64,000 nt of DNA, from positions 124,001-188,000 of the forward strand of contig JBBHKE010000047.1 of NCBI GenBank assembly GCA_037447655.1, given 5' to 3'. Position 1 is the stretch's first letter. Each line of letters starts with the position of its first letter. The translations under genes were made by a program, and so were the position numbers. The notes beneath the pieces are model-generated. The model worked only from the letters and a program-made list of their open reading frames with translations, did no database searches and was not told the DNA's origin. Shown here one piece after another: positions 1-10,619 of the stretch. This DNA is from Zygnema cylindricum. Taxonomy: Eukaryota > Streptophyta > Zygnematophyceae > Zygnematales > Zygnemataceae.

Positions 1-362
1 GTTAAATGAATTATCCTACCTGATAATGTTTAATTAAATATCAAACCATATAGTATGTAACACTAGTTAAAGACTTAACGGCTAAGGCTACCGGCTACCG
101 GCTGTCTGCCGTCCGGTAGGTACCAGGATCAAATCTTGTGGCCGGCACATACCTTTTAGTAAATAAACCCCTAACTAATATATATTTCCCGTAAACCTCT
201 GGATAGCCTAGGTAGCCATGGCTCTAGCTCCCTCTCCAATTTCTCAGTGACTGCGACAAGTTTGAGAGTTGGAGAGAGAAGTTAGAGGTAGACTGCCTCG
301 GCTTCTTTCTATATTTCTATTTAGACCTAGAAAATACTTAAAATGGACCATTAATTTCTACA
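1..362 (-). mobile_element. Copia-type LTR (family LTR-X), 5' portion, runs off window
   Basis: This is the U3 side of an LTR-X long terminal repeat in minus orientation. Its outer end at 362 reads TGTAGAAATTAATGG on the minus strand, followed by the family signature TATTTTCTAGGTCT. The same block recurs at 3530-4332, 7033-8079, 10620-11580, 14656-15730, 47386-48050, 48051-48998 and 63144-64000. A degenerate tRNA-like stretch lies at about 85-150. The remainder of the LTR lies left of the window. Confidence 0.85.
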
Positions 363-509
363 ATGGCTCCATCTCTCTCTCTCTCTTTCGGTGACTACAA
401 CAAGTATGGGGCAAGAGAGAAGAGATGGAGGCATGCTGCCTACATTTTCTCTATATGTTTTCGCTTATTAATTTAGACCTAGAAAATACAAAAACTACTT
501 ATTTCAACA
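363..509 (-). mobile_element. Older LTR-X fragment split by the copy at 1-362
   Basis: This is a second, more diverged LTR-X end. On the minus strand it starts TGTTGAAATAAG at 509, carries TATTTTCTAGGTCT, and is broken at 363 exactly where the neighbouring LTR ends. The simplest reading is that the LTR at 1-362 inserted into this one, with ATGGC a possible target duplication. The left partner is outside the window, so this cannot be confirmed. Confidence 0.6.
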
Positions 510-748
510 TTACACGTGCATGCCACGCTATTTACAGTATATTATAAAGTTTTATTTTATAGCGTAGTATATTTTCTCCATTTATTGCAGTTAAGGAATT
601 TGTTGGTCTCGAAGGATATATTGGGACCCCTGACCGTTCGATAACCGATAAATATCGGTATCGGTGTTATCACAATAAATTTCGTGCCGACACACAACAG
701 TTACTTTTACGCTTATTAAGATAGCCTAATTGAACATAAGCCTAAGGG
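510..748. other. Non-coding spacer with a fragment of the ATCGG-rich hAT-type element
   Basis: No gene is seen here. From about 595 to 700 the minus strand matches the left inner part of the hAT-type element at 40110-41004: the same CGATACCGATA, TTATCGGTTATCG and GACCAACAAATT blocks in the same order. It is a terminally truncated relic. Confidence 0.55.
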
Positions 749-1211
749 CAGAGGTCGCAAACGGTCAACCAAAACCGTAACCGATCGTTAACTAACCGCC
801 CGCCTCGAATCCGGAACAGATTAGGTTGCCAAATTTAGGGGGTCAGGCGTATTTGGGCGGGTGATTTGCGAAAAAAAATAAAAATTGGTTACGATCGGGT
901 AAGCAAAAAACGAAAAAAATTGAAGGTTTTGTATTGTCAATACTATCGAACATTATTGTACTTTGTATTCTTGGTATCATGGAAGGTATAAGGGCGATAC
1001 ACCACTATTTTGTAATTATTCGGGTACGGGCGGGTACGAGTGTTCGCGAGAAATCGAATTTCGGTTAACCTTTTTTTCGTAAACGCATATCAAGTAACGT
1101 TTAATAATTTTTGAGCGTGACATAACCCAGTCGAGCGTCGGGTACTTAAATTTTAAAAAAAATAAAGCTGTCGGTTTCAGTTATCTAAAATTTTGACTTT
1201 TGCTACCTCTG
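749..1211. mobile_element. hAT-type non-autonomous DNA element
   Basis: This 463-bp element has terminal inverted repeats CAGAGGTCGCAAA at 749 and, on the other strand from 1211, CAGAGGTAGCAAA. It is flanked by near-identical 8-bp duplications, CCTAAGGG (741-748) and CCTATGGG (1212-1219). A CAGAGGT-type terminus plus an 8-bp target duplication is the hallmark of hAT elements. No transposase ORF is present, so it would need an autonomous partner. Confidence 0.8.
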
Positions 1212-1219
1212 CCTATGGG

Positions 1220-2307
1220 TAAGACCCCATGTGGTTAACGTGTTTTTTTTTGTAGTTTTCCTTTATACTTAGCGCCGTACTGCATAAGTTGCGACCGTAC
1301 AAAGAAATTGCAAATTTATAGAGAACAATTTGCGTCATCGTCAAACTTAAGATGTACAAAAATTTGTCGTCTTGTGTTGTTTCGACCCACTGTCACGTCA
1401 TCCTCAAACTTATCATAAACCACATCGGCAATGTGCTTTAAACAAAGTAGAACCATTTGCACAAATAAGAAAACATATTTCCACGTGTTAAAATTTTTCA
1501 CAAGTTTTTGACGACTGAAAAAAGCACAGGGTTGTTCGTTTTTGTCTGCATGTACCTTGTACGGTTTTTTTTGAAGGGGTCTCGATGGTGCAGTGTCATT
1601 TCACGTAAACGTGAAAAATCCGTGAAGGTGAAAAATCTGCGAGGTCATGGCGGCCGGACGGGAGAGGTTTAAACAAAGGCATGTCATACAGCCACGGGTG
1701 CAAGGTTGTACGTCTACGATGTCACGCAATGACATGCGACATGCCAATTTTTTTCAAAAATTATGATGTGTGGCTTCAAAAAGTTTCAAATTATACGGTG
1801 CAGCAAGACAGATCGTTGACGTTGACAGCCGTCACCGATATTTCCACGTATAGAATCGTCATAGAGTTAAGTAACAGTTTCCAGTAAACACATAGAGACA
1901 CCTGAAATTCGGGTCCGCCGGATCCGCGCTAAAAAACAAAATAGGTTAGTTAAGTTAAAGTACATCGGGCTACCCTAAATACTATTGTACTAATGTAGAC
2001 ATTCGTACAGACATTTCTAGACGCGACCGAAAACCGACGCGACATAAAACTTACGGCACGAAATCGTCCCGATTTGGAGAGACAATGCTTATTTATAGGT
2101 TTTCACTGTTTAGATACCAAAGGTCTATTATTTGTAATTTTGTATACAGATTTGACTGAGAAGACGTCACATACACTGTACTTCACGAACTTTTTAAGAT
2201 GCATTTGACAGAAGGTACATTATTTAGAACTCGTGTTAATTACATTCGTTAATTGACTGAAGGTATATCCCCATGCACATAAGTAAGGGTTTTTTCTGTC
2301 GTTTGCC
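1220..2307. other. Non-coding repeat-derived DNA, no gene seen
   Basis: The short ORFs here show no domain or codon signal. A block around 1380-1450 resembles 38380-38430 in the inverted-repeat element at 37836-38602, including a CACATCGGCAATGTG-type motif. The block is therefore probably the decayed interior of that DNA-element family, into which the hAT element at 749-1211 inserted. Confidence 0.4.
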
Positions 2308-3519
2308 TAAGGGTAACCTTCCATCAGGCAAAAAATGGGGTTGTTTACTGGAGAAAGTACCTTGCCGTACTAAGCCGTATGGTTTTTTTTTTTTTTTTTA
2401 CAAAAGATGTTTACTAAAAAGTCTTTGAGATTCTCGAGACTTTTTGGCGAAAATTACCATCGTCCGATTTTCAATTTTCGAACAAACGTCCCTTGTTTCC
2501 TGTACCTGGCTAGTCTCCTCCGACTGTCCTCAGGAGTACACTTAACGCTTACTGGACGCGTGTATTGGTCCACTTGTAAAGTCAGCGTCGATCCACGACG
2601 GACGTGAAGATATAAAGTTACATGTGGCAAATGGCTTGTACCTTTTGACATCAAAGCCACCCTGTTCAACGACAAAAAAAACTTGGTTGTAGGACATCAC
2701 GCCACCTTCATAAATGTGCGATACAGCGATAATACATTCACGTACAAATGGTACATTCTTGGACATTTGTACAAACTATAATTTTGCAACAGTTTTAGTG
2801 GCCGTTGGTACGACAACAACCCTAAGAATGTTCACATTGTACATTAGCGTGACGCTACTAGATATTTTAATCGGCGTCTGCGCGTTGTCGTGCATGTGTC
2901 CAATAACATGAAGGTGCATGCAATATCATCAGCTGTGCTCAACTTAAACTCAAATGATAGCGAGATATCGGAAATGAAATAAATCATAAAAGTAAAAATG
3001 GGTAAATACAACAACAGGCAAGGTGGAAGAAAAAGAAAGGTCAACGACTTAGCTGGTTATTGGACAATTTTCAAAGTGCAGGAATACTAAGCCGATGGAT
3101 GACCACTAGGCCCCACGGTCTATTTATATTCCTTGCAGGAGTTATCTTATCAAGGATAATCTGAATTTATACTTAAATATAATAAATCAAAGCATAAACA
3201 ACCGGGAAAGATAAATAAAAACCGCAAATGACAATATGCCCGACACTTATGAGGTTTGAGATAACCAAACTCAAAAGATGCGCAAAAGCCAAATAGAAAT
3301 AAATACAAAATCACAATAAATAAAAACAACACAACAATAATCCCAACATGCAACTTCCACACTAATTAAAGTTCAGCCACAATCGGGAAAAGAAGTTTGT
3401 GTTGTGAGATCGCGGTCGAAATCCACTCAAAAGATGAGAAAAGTGAAGGGAAACCGTGTAGGTCTTAGCCGAAGCCGTATAGATTAATTTGTAAGGCTTT
3501 ACAAGATATGATAATATAA
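2308..3519. other. Left end of a CCATYAGGC-type inverted-repeat element; otherwise nothing recognised
   Basis: The sequence from 2308 (TAAGGGTAACCTTCCATCAGG) matches the termini of the elements at 27690-28397 and 46362-47117. The following 250 bp share order and motifs with 46400-46640. No convincing right end was found. The stretch from 2900 to 3519 is AT-rich and has no supported gene. Confidence 0.45.
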
Positions 3520-3529
3520 NNNNNNNNNN
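3520..3529. other. Assembly gap (10 N)
   Basis: Ten undetermined bases. The gap interrupts the R/U5 side of the LTR-X copy on its right, so the true length of that LTR and what lies beside it are unknown. Confidence 0.99.
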
Positions 3530-4332
3530 AAGGCAAGGTTTTCATGTGGCCGTGGATATGAAATCTACTGATGTACGGAGCCAATCAGATAACACTTCCG
3601 TACACAAAAGTATAGGTGCCGGTGTACTTTTGGAACGGAATTTGTACGACATGGCCTAAATGTCAACACATTGTATATCTGGATTCGCTCCCTTAATCCT
3701 CGGAGATGCCGCGATCCAATGTCATTCCGCCACGTGTCATCAGATGTGGCAATGACCAAAAACCGCTGAAATCCTCTTCCGCGATCTCGGTGTTAATTCC
3801 GACCGTCCGATTAAATTCACATTTAATCGTAGCCGTAATAAATACATGCGCGGTATTTGTTTCGCTAAATAAATAAATGTGCGGTATTAGTTTCTTATCC
3901 GTACCGTATTCTGAACTTTAACATTTAATGGATCTATGTATCCCGTAAACAATTACAGTTAAATGAACTATCCTACGTATTAATGTTTAATTAAATATCA
4001 AACCCTACAGTATGTAACACTACTTAAAGACTTAATGGCTAAGGCTACCGGCTACCGACTGCTTGCCGTCCGGCAGGTACCAGGATCAATTCTTGTGGCC
4101 GAAACATATCTTTTTAGTAAATAAACCCCTAACGGTAAATAAACTAATATATATTTCCCATAAACCTTCGGATAGCCTAGGTTGCCATGGCTCTAGCTTC
4201 CTCTCCAAATTCTCAGTGACTGCGTCAAGTTTGAGAAGTTGGAGAGAGAAGTTAGAGGTAGACTGCCGCGGCTTCTTTCTATATTTCTATTTAGACCTAG
4301 AAAATACTTTAAACGGACCATTAATTTCTACA
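3530..4332 (-). mobile_element. LTR-X copy, truncated by the gap
   Basis: Minus-strand LTR-X. The outer end at 4332 reads TGTAGAAATTAATGGTCC on the minus strand, followed by TATTTTCTAGGTCT. The U3 body includes the CCACGTGTCATC block at about 3730 and the CCGGTGTACTTTT block at about 3620. The U5 end, which should end in a CTCAGAGTTKCA-type motif, is lost at the gap. Whether this is a solo LTR or part of a larger copia cannot be told. Confidence 0.8.
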
Positions 4333-4411
4333 AAGCGCGGTAACGTAGAGGGGTTAGGATCCGACTGAAAGCCGTGCCTTCCTTTCCCAATAGGCATTGT
4401 GGTTGCATTTT

Positions 4412-4600
4412 CTTTAGATCTGACCGTGATTGGTCTTGGATAACGACTTCTTGTCTATTACATTTGGCCTTGTTGGGCCTAGATAATTTTTTGTTTTATT
4501 ACATCAAGCCTTGTGGGCTTTGGATAGTTTCCTGTATTACTACATCTGGCCTTGTGGGCCTTGAATAATTTCATGTTTTATTAAATCTGGCCACAAGTTG
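4412..4600 (+). repeat. Tandem repeat, about four units of roughly 48 bp
   Basis: Units share the core ATCTGGCCTTGTGGGCCTTG followed by a T-rich GATAATTT...TTTTATTAC tail, with considerable divergence between units. The array lies in the presumed LTR/leader upstream of M1 gag. Repeated blocks in U3 regions can act as enhancers, but no function is shown here. Confidence 0.6.
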
Positions 4601-4935
4601 CCTTGCATAGGTGACACGTTTCTTCTTCGAGTGGCTTGAAGTGACTTATTTTGGTATTGCTTAGATCTGGTTGTGAACAACCTTGTTAGGGGTGTTCACG
4701 ATTAGACTAACCCGGGTGAAACAAAATAGATCAAATCGTTTACGGGGGTGCCTGTTTGCATGGGTGCCTGTTTGTGTGAATTTGAAGACTTCCTGTGAGA
4801 TTTGATTATTAGATCTAGCAGTGAGCATTTGCACACTGACCCTGAGTAGGGTGTGGCATCTAGTTGCATCCGGATATGACGACTGTCTGTTTACATGCGA
4901 ACAGACTGGAACAAAAGAAGCTTCAGTCTTTACCG

Positions 4936-4960
4936 TGGACTGGACCGGGATTTGATTCCC
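4936..4960 (+). promoter_or_regulatory. Possible primer-binding site of M1
   Basis: The sequence starts TGGACTGGACCGGG and continues into a T-arm-like palindrome (CGGGATTTGATTCCCG), as a stretch complementary to a tRNA 3' end would. It sits about 500 bp before the first gag-like coding sequence, which fits a primer site just inside a 5' LTR. The spacing to a normal acceptor stem is off by about two bases, so this is tentative. Confidence 0.35.
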
Positions 4961-5439
4961 GCCCGCTCACCTCGTGTCTATTTTCTAAGTCATACTGGTC
5001 ATATCGCTCAGTCTCACTGCTCAGTCTCAGCTTATGGGTTCACCCGACTCTAGATCTGGTATAACCACCACATATAGATCTACATCATCCATCTCTTCGT
5101 CCTCTTCCCATAGCAGGGGGGAAGATTCGACATAGACTCCTTTGATATCCGAGATTGAAATCTACCGCCTTCGCTTTTTTCTTTGGCGGAAATATACACA
5201 CTAAATTTGATTCCTTTTTTGTGGGTATGGCTTCGTCCATAGACACCGGAGGAGGTAGAAATCAGTTTTGTTTTTTGGGTCTCAAAGAACTATGTCATTG
5301 TCACATTTTTGGTTGCTTTTTGATACCGAGATGCGCGATCTCGCATTCTGGTATTAAGACTGTTATGATTTACGGGTTGCTTTTTCGTTACTTGGGCGAT
5401 ACCTTAGAGGATCTGCCCTATCTCTATATACAAGGAAAT

Positions 5440-6770
5440 ATGCGGCAATTTGTGCTATGACAGAAATGGCACCCACATATTATGGATCTTTAGCCATAAC
5501 AGGCAATCAAGAAACTCTTTTCCAAGCCGCGGTACTTGGAGTTTATGACTCTGCAGGTAACGAAATTTCACTTGAAATACTTGAGGTCCCTCATCAGTTC
5601 GCCGTCGCAGCTCGGGCAGCAATTCCAGCTCGCCCTGCAATCTGGTTCCTCTAAGGGACCCGGTATCATTTGTCTTCAGTTTATTACAGGAAAAGTATCG
5701 AGTACTGGTATCATTTGTCTGCAGGTTATTACAGGAAGAGTACCGAATGTAGAATCCCGATCAGGTTAAAGAACTAATGAATTTCGAACGTCGCCCAGGC
5801 GAAACCGCTTTGGCCTTGCGAGCACGTATGGAAACATTACGTGAAGCACTGCCAGATCTCATGTGAGACGCAGAGGCAGTTCAAAAATCTGTGGGGCAAT
5901 TTCCCACCCAATCTCGACGTTTCATCAAAGCCATTTGACTGAGGCAATGGCCTCAAATTTACTTTCGAGCAGGCTTCAGAATGTGCTGTACGGTATGAAA
6001 TGCAAACCAGCTGGTGGGACGTTCACGAGCCACCTAATTCTTCTTCTAATGCAAAATCGAATCCTAATCCTAATCCACGCAACCAATGGCCCAATCCGAG
6101 ACCTTGAAGGGCTTTAGCTATGGGAACATTACCAACGACCCATGTTCGTATATGCTTCCGATGTGGTAACAGTGGTCATGACGCACGCGGCTGTCCGGAT
6201 AAGACTGCCACGTGTACTCATTATAATCAAACGGGTCATTATGTACATCGATGCCACATTAAAAATCCCGATTTCAGTTATCAAAATCAAATCAAAAACG
6301 GCGGTATACCTGCTCGCTCGACAAAATTGGTCACTCCACCCAAAGGGGTAGAGAAAGACAACCCTCAGAAAATCAGCAGGAGGGACCGAGAGAAAGCCGA
6401 GATGCAGGCTACCGTCGCAGCCATGATGAAGGAGCAATTTGCCGCGCTTATGGCGCAAGTCAAACCGCAATTAACTGGAATGGCTCGAACTGTGGTCCAT
6501 ATGCCCTCTTTTGCTGGGCGATCTCTTCAGAAGTCCACCGTTCAGCAGCGGGCAGCTCAGTTTAAAAGGACTCCCGATCATAATCGCGAGTCAAATTCCA
6601 TAAACACACGAATCCCATTATCATTTGCCAAAGAACCTCGCTCACCTATTCCAGAAACGGCCTCAAGCATCACCGCTGAGGCATTAACTATTTTAGAGAG
6701 GAGTATACAAGACACATATAAGGTCAAAGAACGTTTATCCATCCTCTCCACCAAGCTTTCCCGAGTTGGA
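5440..6770 (+). pseudogene. M1 gag (capsid and zinc-knuckle nucleocapsid)
   Basis: Gag of the M1 gypsy element. Capsid-like sequence is legible around 5765-5930 (NFERRPGETALALRARM), interrupted by an in-frame TGA near 5863. The region 6120-6770 is an open segment of 217 residues. It begins with a perfect CCHC zinc knuckle (CFRCGNSGHDARGC, residues 12-25). A second knuckle at residues 32-45 has its second cysteine replaced by tyrosine. A basic, glutamine-rich, probably coiled tail follows (EKAEMQATVAAMMKEQFAAL). The knuckles would package element RNA in virus-like particles. The gag lies directly before the protease region, one frame away. At least two frame changes and one stop make it non-functional. 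Confidence 0.7.
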
Positions 6771-8276
6771 TAGCAACGAAAAACCTATAGATCTAACTCC
6801 TTCAGCAGTTGCGTTACAAGCATTACAAAACCATCGTAATACTCTCACTCTTCAAGCTATTACTCTTGAAGAGCGGTCTAACCTCACTCCTCACATCAGT
6901 TTTCTAGATAACAAATTGGGCGTTTTTACGGTTAATGGATTTGCTCCGGGACTTCCTCTCATGGATAAAGGCGCAAAGCCAATTATCCTCGGTTCTGATT
7001 TTGCCCTCAAAATAGGTCTTACAGCAGATAAGTGTAGAAACTAATGGTTTTAAAGTATTTTCTAGGTCTGAAAAGAAATAAAGAAGCCGAGGCAGTCTAC
7101 CTCTTACTTCTCTCTCCAACTCTCAAACTTGTCGCAGTCACTGATAAATTGGAGAGGATGCTAGAGCCATGGCTACCTAGGCTATCCTGAGGTTTACGGG
7201 AAATTTATATTAGTTAGGGTTTATTTATTTAAAAACTATGTGCCGGCGGCAAGAATTGATCCTTGTACTTACCTGCCGGCAGACAGGAAATAGCCGGTAG
7301 CCTTAGCCGTTAAGCCTAGCGGTAGTGTTACGTAGCATATAGTTTAATATTTATTTAAATGATTATACGTGCGATAAATCATTTAATTGAAATGGATTAC
7401 GGGATACATAGATCCAGTAATATATAATGTACGAATTACGGTACAGACAAAATCAATACTGCGCATTTGTTTCGTAATTGAAACAAATACCGCGCATGTA
7501 TTTATTACGGCTACGATTAAATCCGAAATTAATCGGACGGCCGGGATTAGCTCCGAGATTGCGGAGGAAGATTTCGGCGGTTTGTGGCCATCGCCATATC
7601 GGATGACGCGTGGCGAAATTACGTTGGATTGTGGAATCTCCGGAGATTATGGCACCGAATCCGGATATGACATGTGTCGACATTTAGGGCATGTCATACA
7701 ATGTCCGTACCTAAAGTACACCGGCAGCTGTACTTTTGCGTACGGAACTCAATTTTGATTGGTTCCGTACATCAGTAGATAGTGTCTGTGAGAGAGATAG
7801 GACTTAGAAAAATTAGAAGATAGGACCCCCTCTCCCAAAGAGCTTCTGTACAAAAGGTCAACTTTGACCCTCCATAACTTACTGCTCAGGGGAGCAAATT
7901 AAAAGATTATTTTTGCTACTGACTCAAGGGAGTCTTGCCTTCACAGGGGTGCAGGTGGTCAGGGTTTTTGTCTGCCAGGGTGGCAGTTATGTTTGCTGAA
8001 ACACAAATGGGTCAAGATTATCCTAGTGGCTTCTTAGAAACTGTCTACTCTGAGGACTTATGGAGGTCTCACAGTTTCAATAAGTTAGAACACACTACCA
8101 CACGTCTATTGACTTCCGCAGGTACCACAGAGCCAGTCCTCGGTATTATGATAGAACCAATCTGTTTTCAATTTCAGAGTCAGTCAGCGACGGATTTCGC
8201 AGAAATTTATGCCCACGCCTTGGTCACCAAGTGTAGTGACTATGAATGCTTGGTCGGTCAAGACGTAATTTTTTGA
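6766..8276 (+). pseudogene. M1 aspartic protease-like domain, split by a solo LTR
   Basis: The coding sequence 6766-7032 continues in the same sense after 8085, and the two halves align across the solo LTR once one ATAAG duplication is discounted. The expected retropepsin turn is present as LMDKGAKPIILGS, where retrotransposon proteases normally show D-T/S-G. The middle residue is lysine, so the active site looks inactivated. Downstream, LVGQDVIF resembles the ILVGQ-type strand that closes this protease family. The open frame ends at 8276 shortly after that strand, and further element coding is visible to about 8500. The domain would have matured the polyprotein. The family assignment rests on motif order rather than a search. 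Confidence 0.6.
7033..8079 (+). mobile_element. Solo LTR-X inserted in M1 protease
   Basis: A complete 1,047-bp LTR starting TGTAGAAACTAATGG and ending CTCACAGTTTCA. It is flanked by perfect 5-bp target duplications ATAAG (7028-7032 and 8080-8084). No internal copia sequence remains, so this is the product of LTR-LTR recombination after insertion. A GGTCAACTTTGACC palindrome lies at 7856-7869, as in the other copies, and the conserved ATG 17 bases before the LTR end is present. Confidence 0.93.
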
Positions 8277-8609
8277 GTTGGGGGGGGGGTTGATATGCAT
8301 GATCAGACATTTTCGTACAGACCGAACAACTTTCCGGAACGTAAAATTTGCTTACCCCTTATCTCGGCCCGACAACCCATGCCTACTACGGCCCATTCGG
8401 CGCTGATCGTGCCAGCCTATGTCGCAGTTTGCATAGGTGCAGACATTTTTGAATCTCTAACAGCGGATGAAATCTCACCAGATCCCGCAGGTTTAACATA
8501 ATTATTTAGTACTCAGGGATTTACCATTGACTCTTCAGATTTTGACCGACTAAACAAATTTACTATTCCAATTCTTTTATCCACTATTCCAGATCCACCC
8601 TCCATTACG

Positions 8610-9625
8610 ATGGATCCTTGCGGGTTCGTGCCCATTAAATGGAAACCGGTCAATTTACAACCTCACCCGAATTGTCTAGTTGTTTTAGACCTTTTCGCAG
8701 GAATCGGTACTTCACTTCTCTCTTGCTTGCGGAACGGGCTTCTTATTAAACACTATTATTCGGTAGATATTGATCTCTTGGCTAGGCGCTCTCAGCTGCA
8801 TTACTGTCAAATCCTGCATGAACAATATCCACACCTTTTACCCCTGTCCCCTTTTCATGACATGCATTCGGCTCTACCACAAGATATCCGCTTAATAGGA
8901 AATCACCACTTATTGGAACTAGAACCAATGGATCTCATTTTTGCGGGATGGGAATGTCAAGGTATGTCTAGAGCCGCGAAAGGTTTGGGGTCTTGCGGAT
9001 CCACATACTAAGTTTTTTTTCAAGGTGGTGCGTCTTATCCACTTCTTCCAAAAACCGGGCCATCCTTTTGGATACGTATTATAAAGCCTCGTAGCTTATA
9101 ATGACCCTCGACCCACGGTCCTTGCAGATTACAACGCATTGAATCAATAATTGGACCACCATTGATCATTCATGCCGCACGCCACAGTTTGCTGGCCCAC
9201 CGGGTTTGTTCCTAATGGACTAACCTGGTAGACATAGGCCGGCTCAAAGAAGCTAACCTCGCTGTACCACCACCTAACCTGTCTATTCAAGATGCACTTC
9301 TTCCATTTCATAAGGTCTAGACATGTATCCAGACATACTATCCCCTTGCTTTTTGTCTTAACATCCCCAGCCAGTCACTACGTGCACTCCCCACACTAGT
9401 CGCATATCCGCACTCTCACGCATATTCCCATAACGGACCGGGCATGCTGTAGAATACACATAAAGGTAGCTTATAAGAACCTACTGCTGCAGAACGGGAA
9501 CACCACTTACATTTAATTTCAGGCACCACTGCTGCTCCGAGACTCACCGAGTGGCAACGTTGCACCTTACTTGGTCGTGTCATGGACCCTCAATCATTGT
9601 GATTTGTCTTAGGCATGGGGTTTGG
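8610..9625 (+). pseudogene. M1 retrotransposon C5-cytosine DNA methyltransferase domain
   Basis: The domain would transfer a methyl group from S-adenosylmethionine to cytosine C5 in DNA. Motif I is clear as LDLFAGIGTS (about 8685-8714), followed by a motif II-like YSVDID. Motif IV is GWECQGMS at 8946-8969: the catalytic cysteine is kept, but the usual proline before it (PCQ) is glutamate. After the stop at about 9009 other frames still give a GYVL block, an AHRVC...WTNLV block resembling motif VIII (QxRxR-like), then LPTLVAYPHSHAYS and GTTAAPRLTEWQR...LLGRVMD near 9580, resembling the last motifs. M2 carries the same blocks in better condition. Several stops show the copy is dead. It sits between protease and RT, so it was part of the element polyprotein and not a host gene. 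Confidence 0.8.
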
Positions 9626-9799
9626 AACCGGTCGATACGCACAGAACTATATGTCTCAACCAGTTCGGGGGGGGGCATACACCATTTAAACACACAGCTT
9701 CCAAATCCTCACCTTTTCTTCGGGGTGCAACTTTTCAACTCGCTCTTTTTCCTTTTCCCTCTAAGTCTGACACAAATCACAATATTTATGATTTTTTTG

Positions 9800-10619
9800 G
9801 AACCTAGTCATATGAGTTGGTCCCTCCCAGCATACACGACTGCTAGATCTAAGATACCAGTACGGGCATCACCACACTCGACAGCTGCATTTCCAACTAG
9901 AAGTTGGTATCATGCAGTAAACTGTTTGCATAAACTCCCTGTTGAGTATGAGTTGGGACACTCGTTAACAGCGGATGAGGAGCTAGCATTTGAACGTGCC
10001 ATGGAAGCCATGACCATCACCACGCTCGAAAAACGGACAAGGAAATTCAGAACGAGACTAACAAAGTTGGAACACGACTTTTTAGATGAAGTCATAAACC
10101 GACATATAGACGCATTCGCATTCTCCATGAAAGACTTAGGTCGACACACCACTTAGAGAATGTCCATTGACCTTGAAGATGACAGTCCTATATTAAAGTC
10201 CAAGTATCGCCTATCAGAAACTGAATGGGAATCCGTAGACAAACGATACACAAAATTAGAAGAGGTAGGCTTGATTTATAGGTCTGATTCCACCTTTGCG
10301 ACGCCCACTGTTATGCCTTGTAAAAAAGACATGGAAGGGAATTTTACAGAACATCGCATGTGTGGGGACTATCGAGAACTCCATTCGCGTACAATCCAGG
10401 ACCGACATCCAATGCCGTTGGCTGAGGATATTTTTGATCATGTTGGAGGAGCTGAATATTTCAGCATCCTGGATCTGCAACAAGGATTTAATCAAATCGA
10501 AATAGAGGAAAAAGATCGACACAAGTCTGTATTTTGGGGTAGTGACTGACGTTGGGAATGGGCAGTTATGCCCTTTAGACAGAAAAATGCACCGGCAGTA
10601 TTCCAAAAAGTCATAGACT
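9800..10619 (+). pseudogene. M1 linker and reverse transcriptase, truncated
   Basis: Coding sequence up to 10156 ends with a pre-RT linker (VINRHIDAFAFSMKDLG). The Ty3-type RT follows: the VGLIYRSDSTFATPTVMPCKK strand block, MCGDYRELHSRT, HPMPLAEDIFDHVGGAEYFS, then ILDLQQGFNQI (first catalytic aspartate, in LDLQQGF). After an in-frame TGA at about 10547, WEWAVMPFRQKNAP corresponds to the usual MPFGLTNAP block. The catalytic YxDD box would come next but is absent, because the LTR of the copia element starts at 10620. The domain would copy element RNA into cDNA. Confidence 0.8.

Larger units (their letters stand above)
4333..10619 (+). mobile_element. Methyltransferase-bearing Ty3/gypsy relic M1
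   Basis: This plus-strand element reads, in order: an LTR-like leader with a tandem repeat, a possible primer-binding site, gag with a CCHC knuckle, an aspartic-protease-like domain, a C5-cytosine methyltransferase domain, and reverse transcriptase. The last is cut off at 10619 by a copia LTR. A solo LTR-X (7033-8079) interrupts the protease region. The frame is broken by several stops and frameshifts, so the copy is dead. The order (methyltransferase between protease and RT) agrees with M2 at 15731-21095. The 3' half (RNase H, integrase, 3' LTR) is not present beside it. Confidence 0.8.

Noticed and set aside
4412-4600. CRISPR-like array
   Set aside because: Units are contiguous and diverged, with no unique spacers, in eukaryotic LTR-type sequence.
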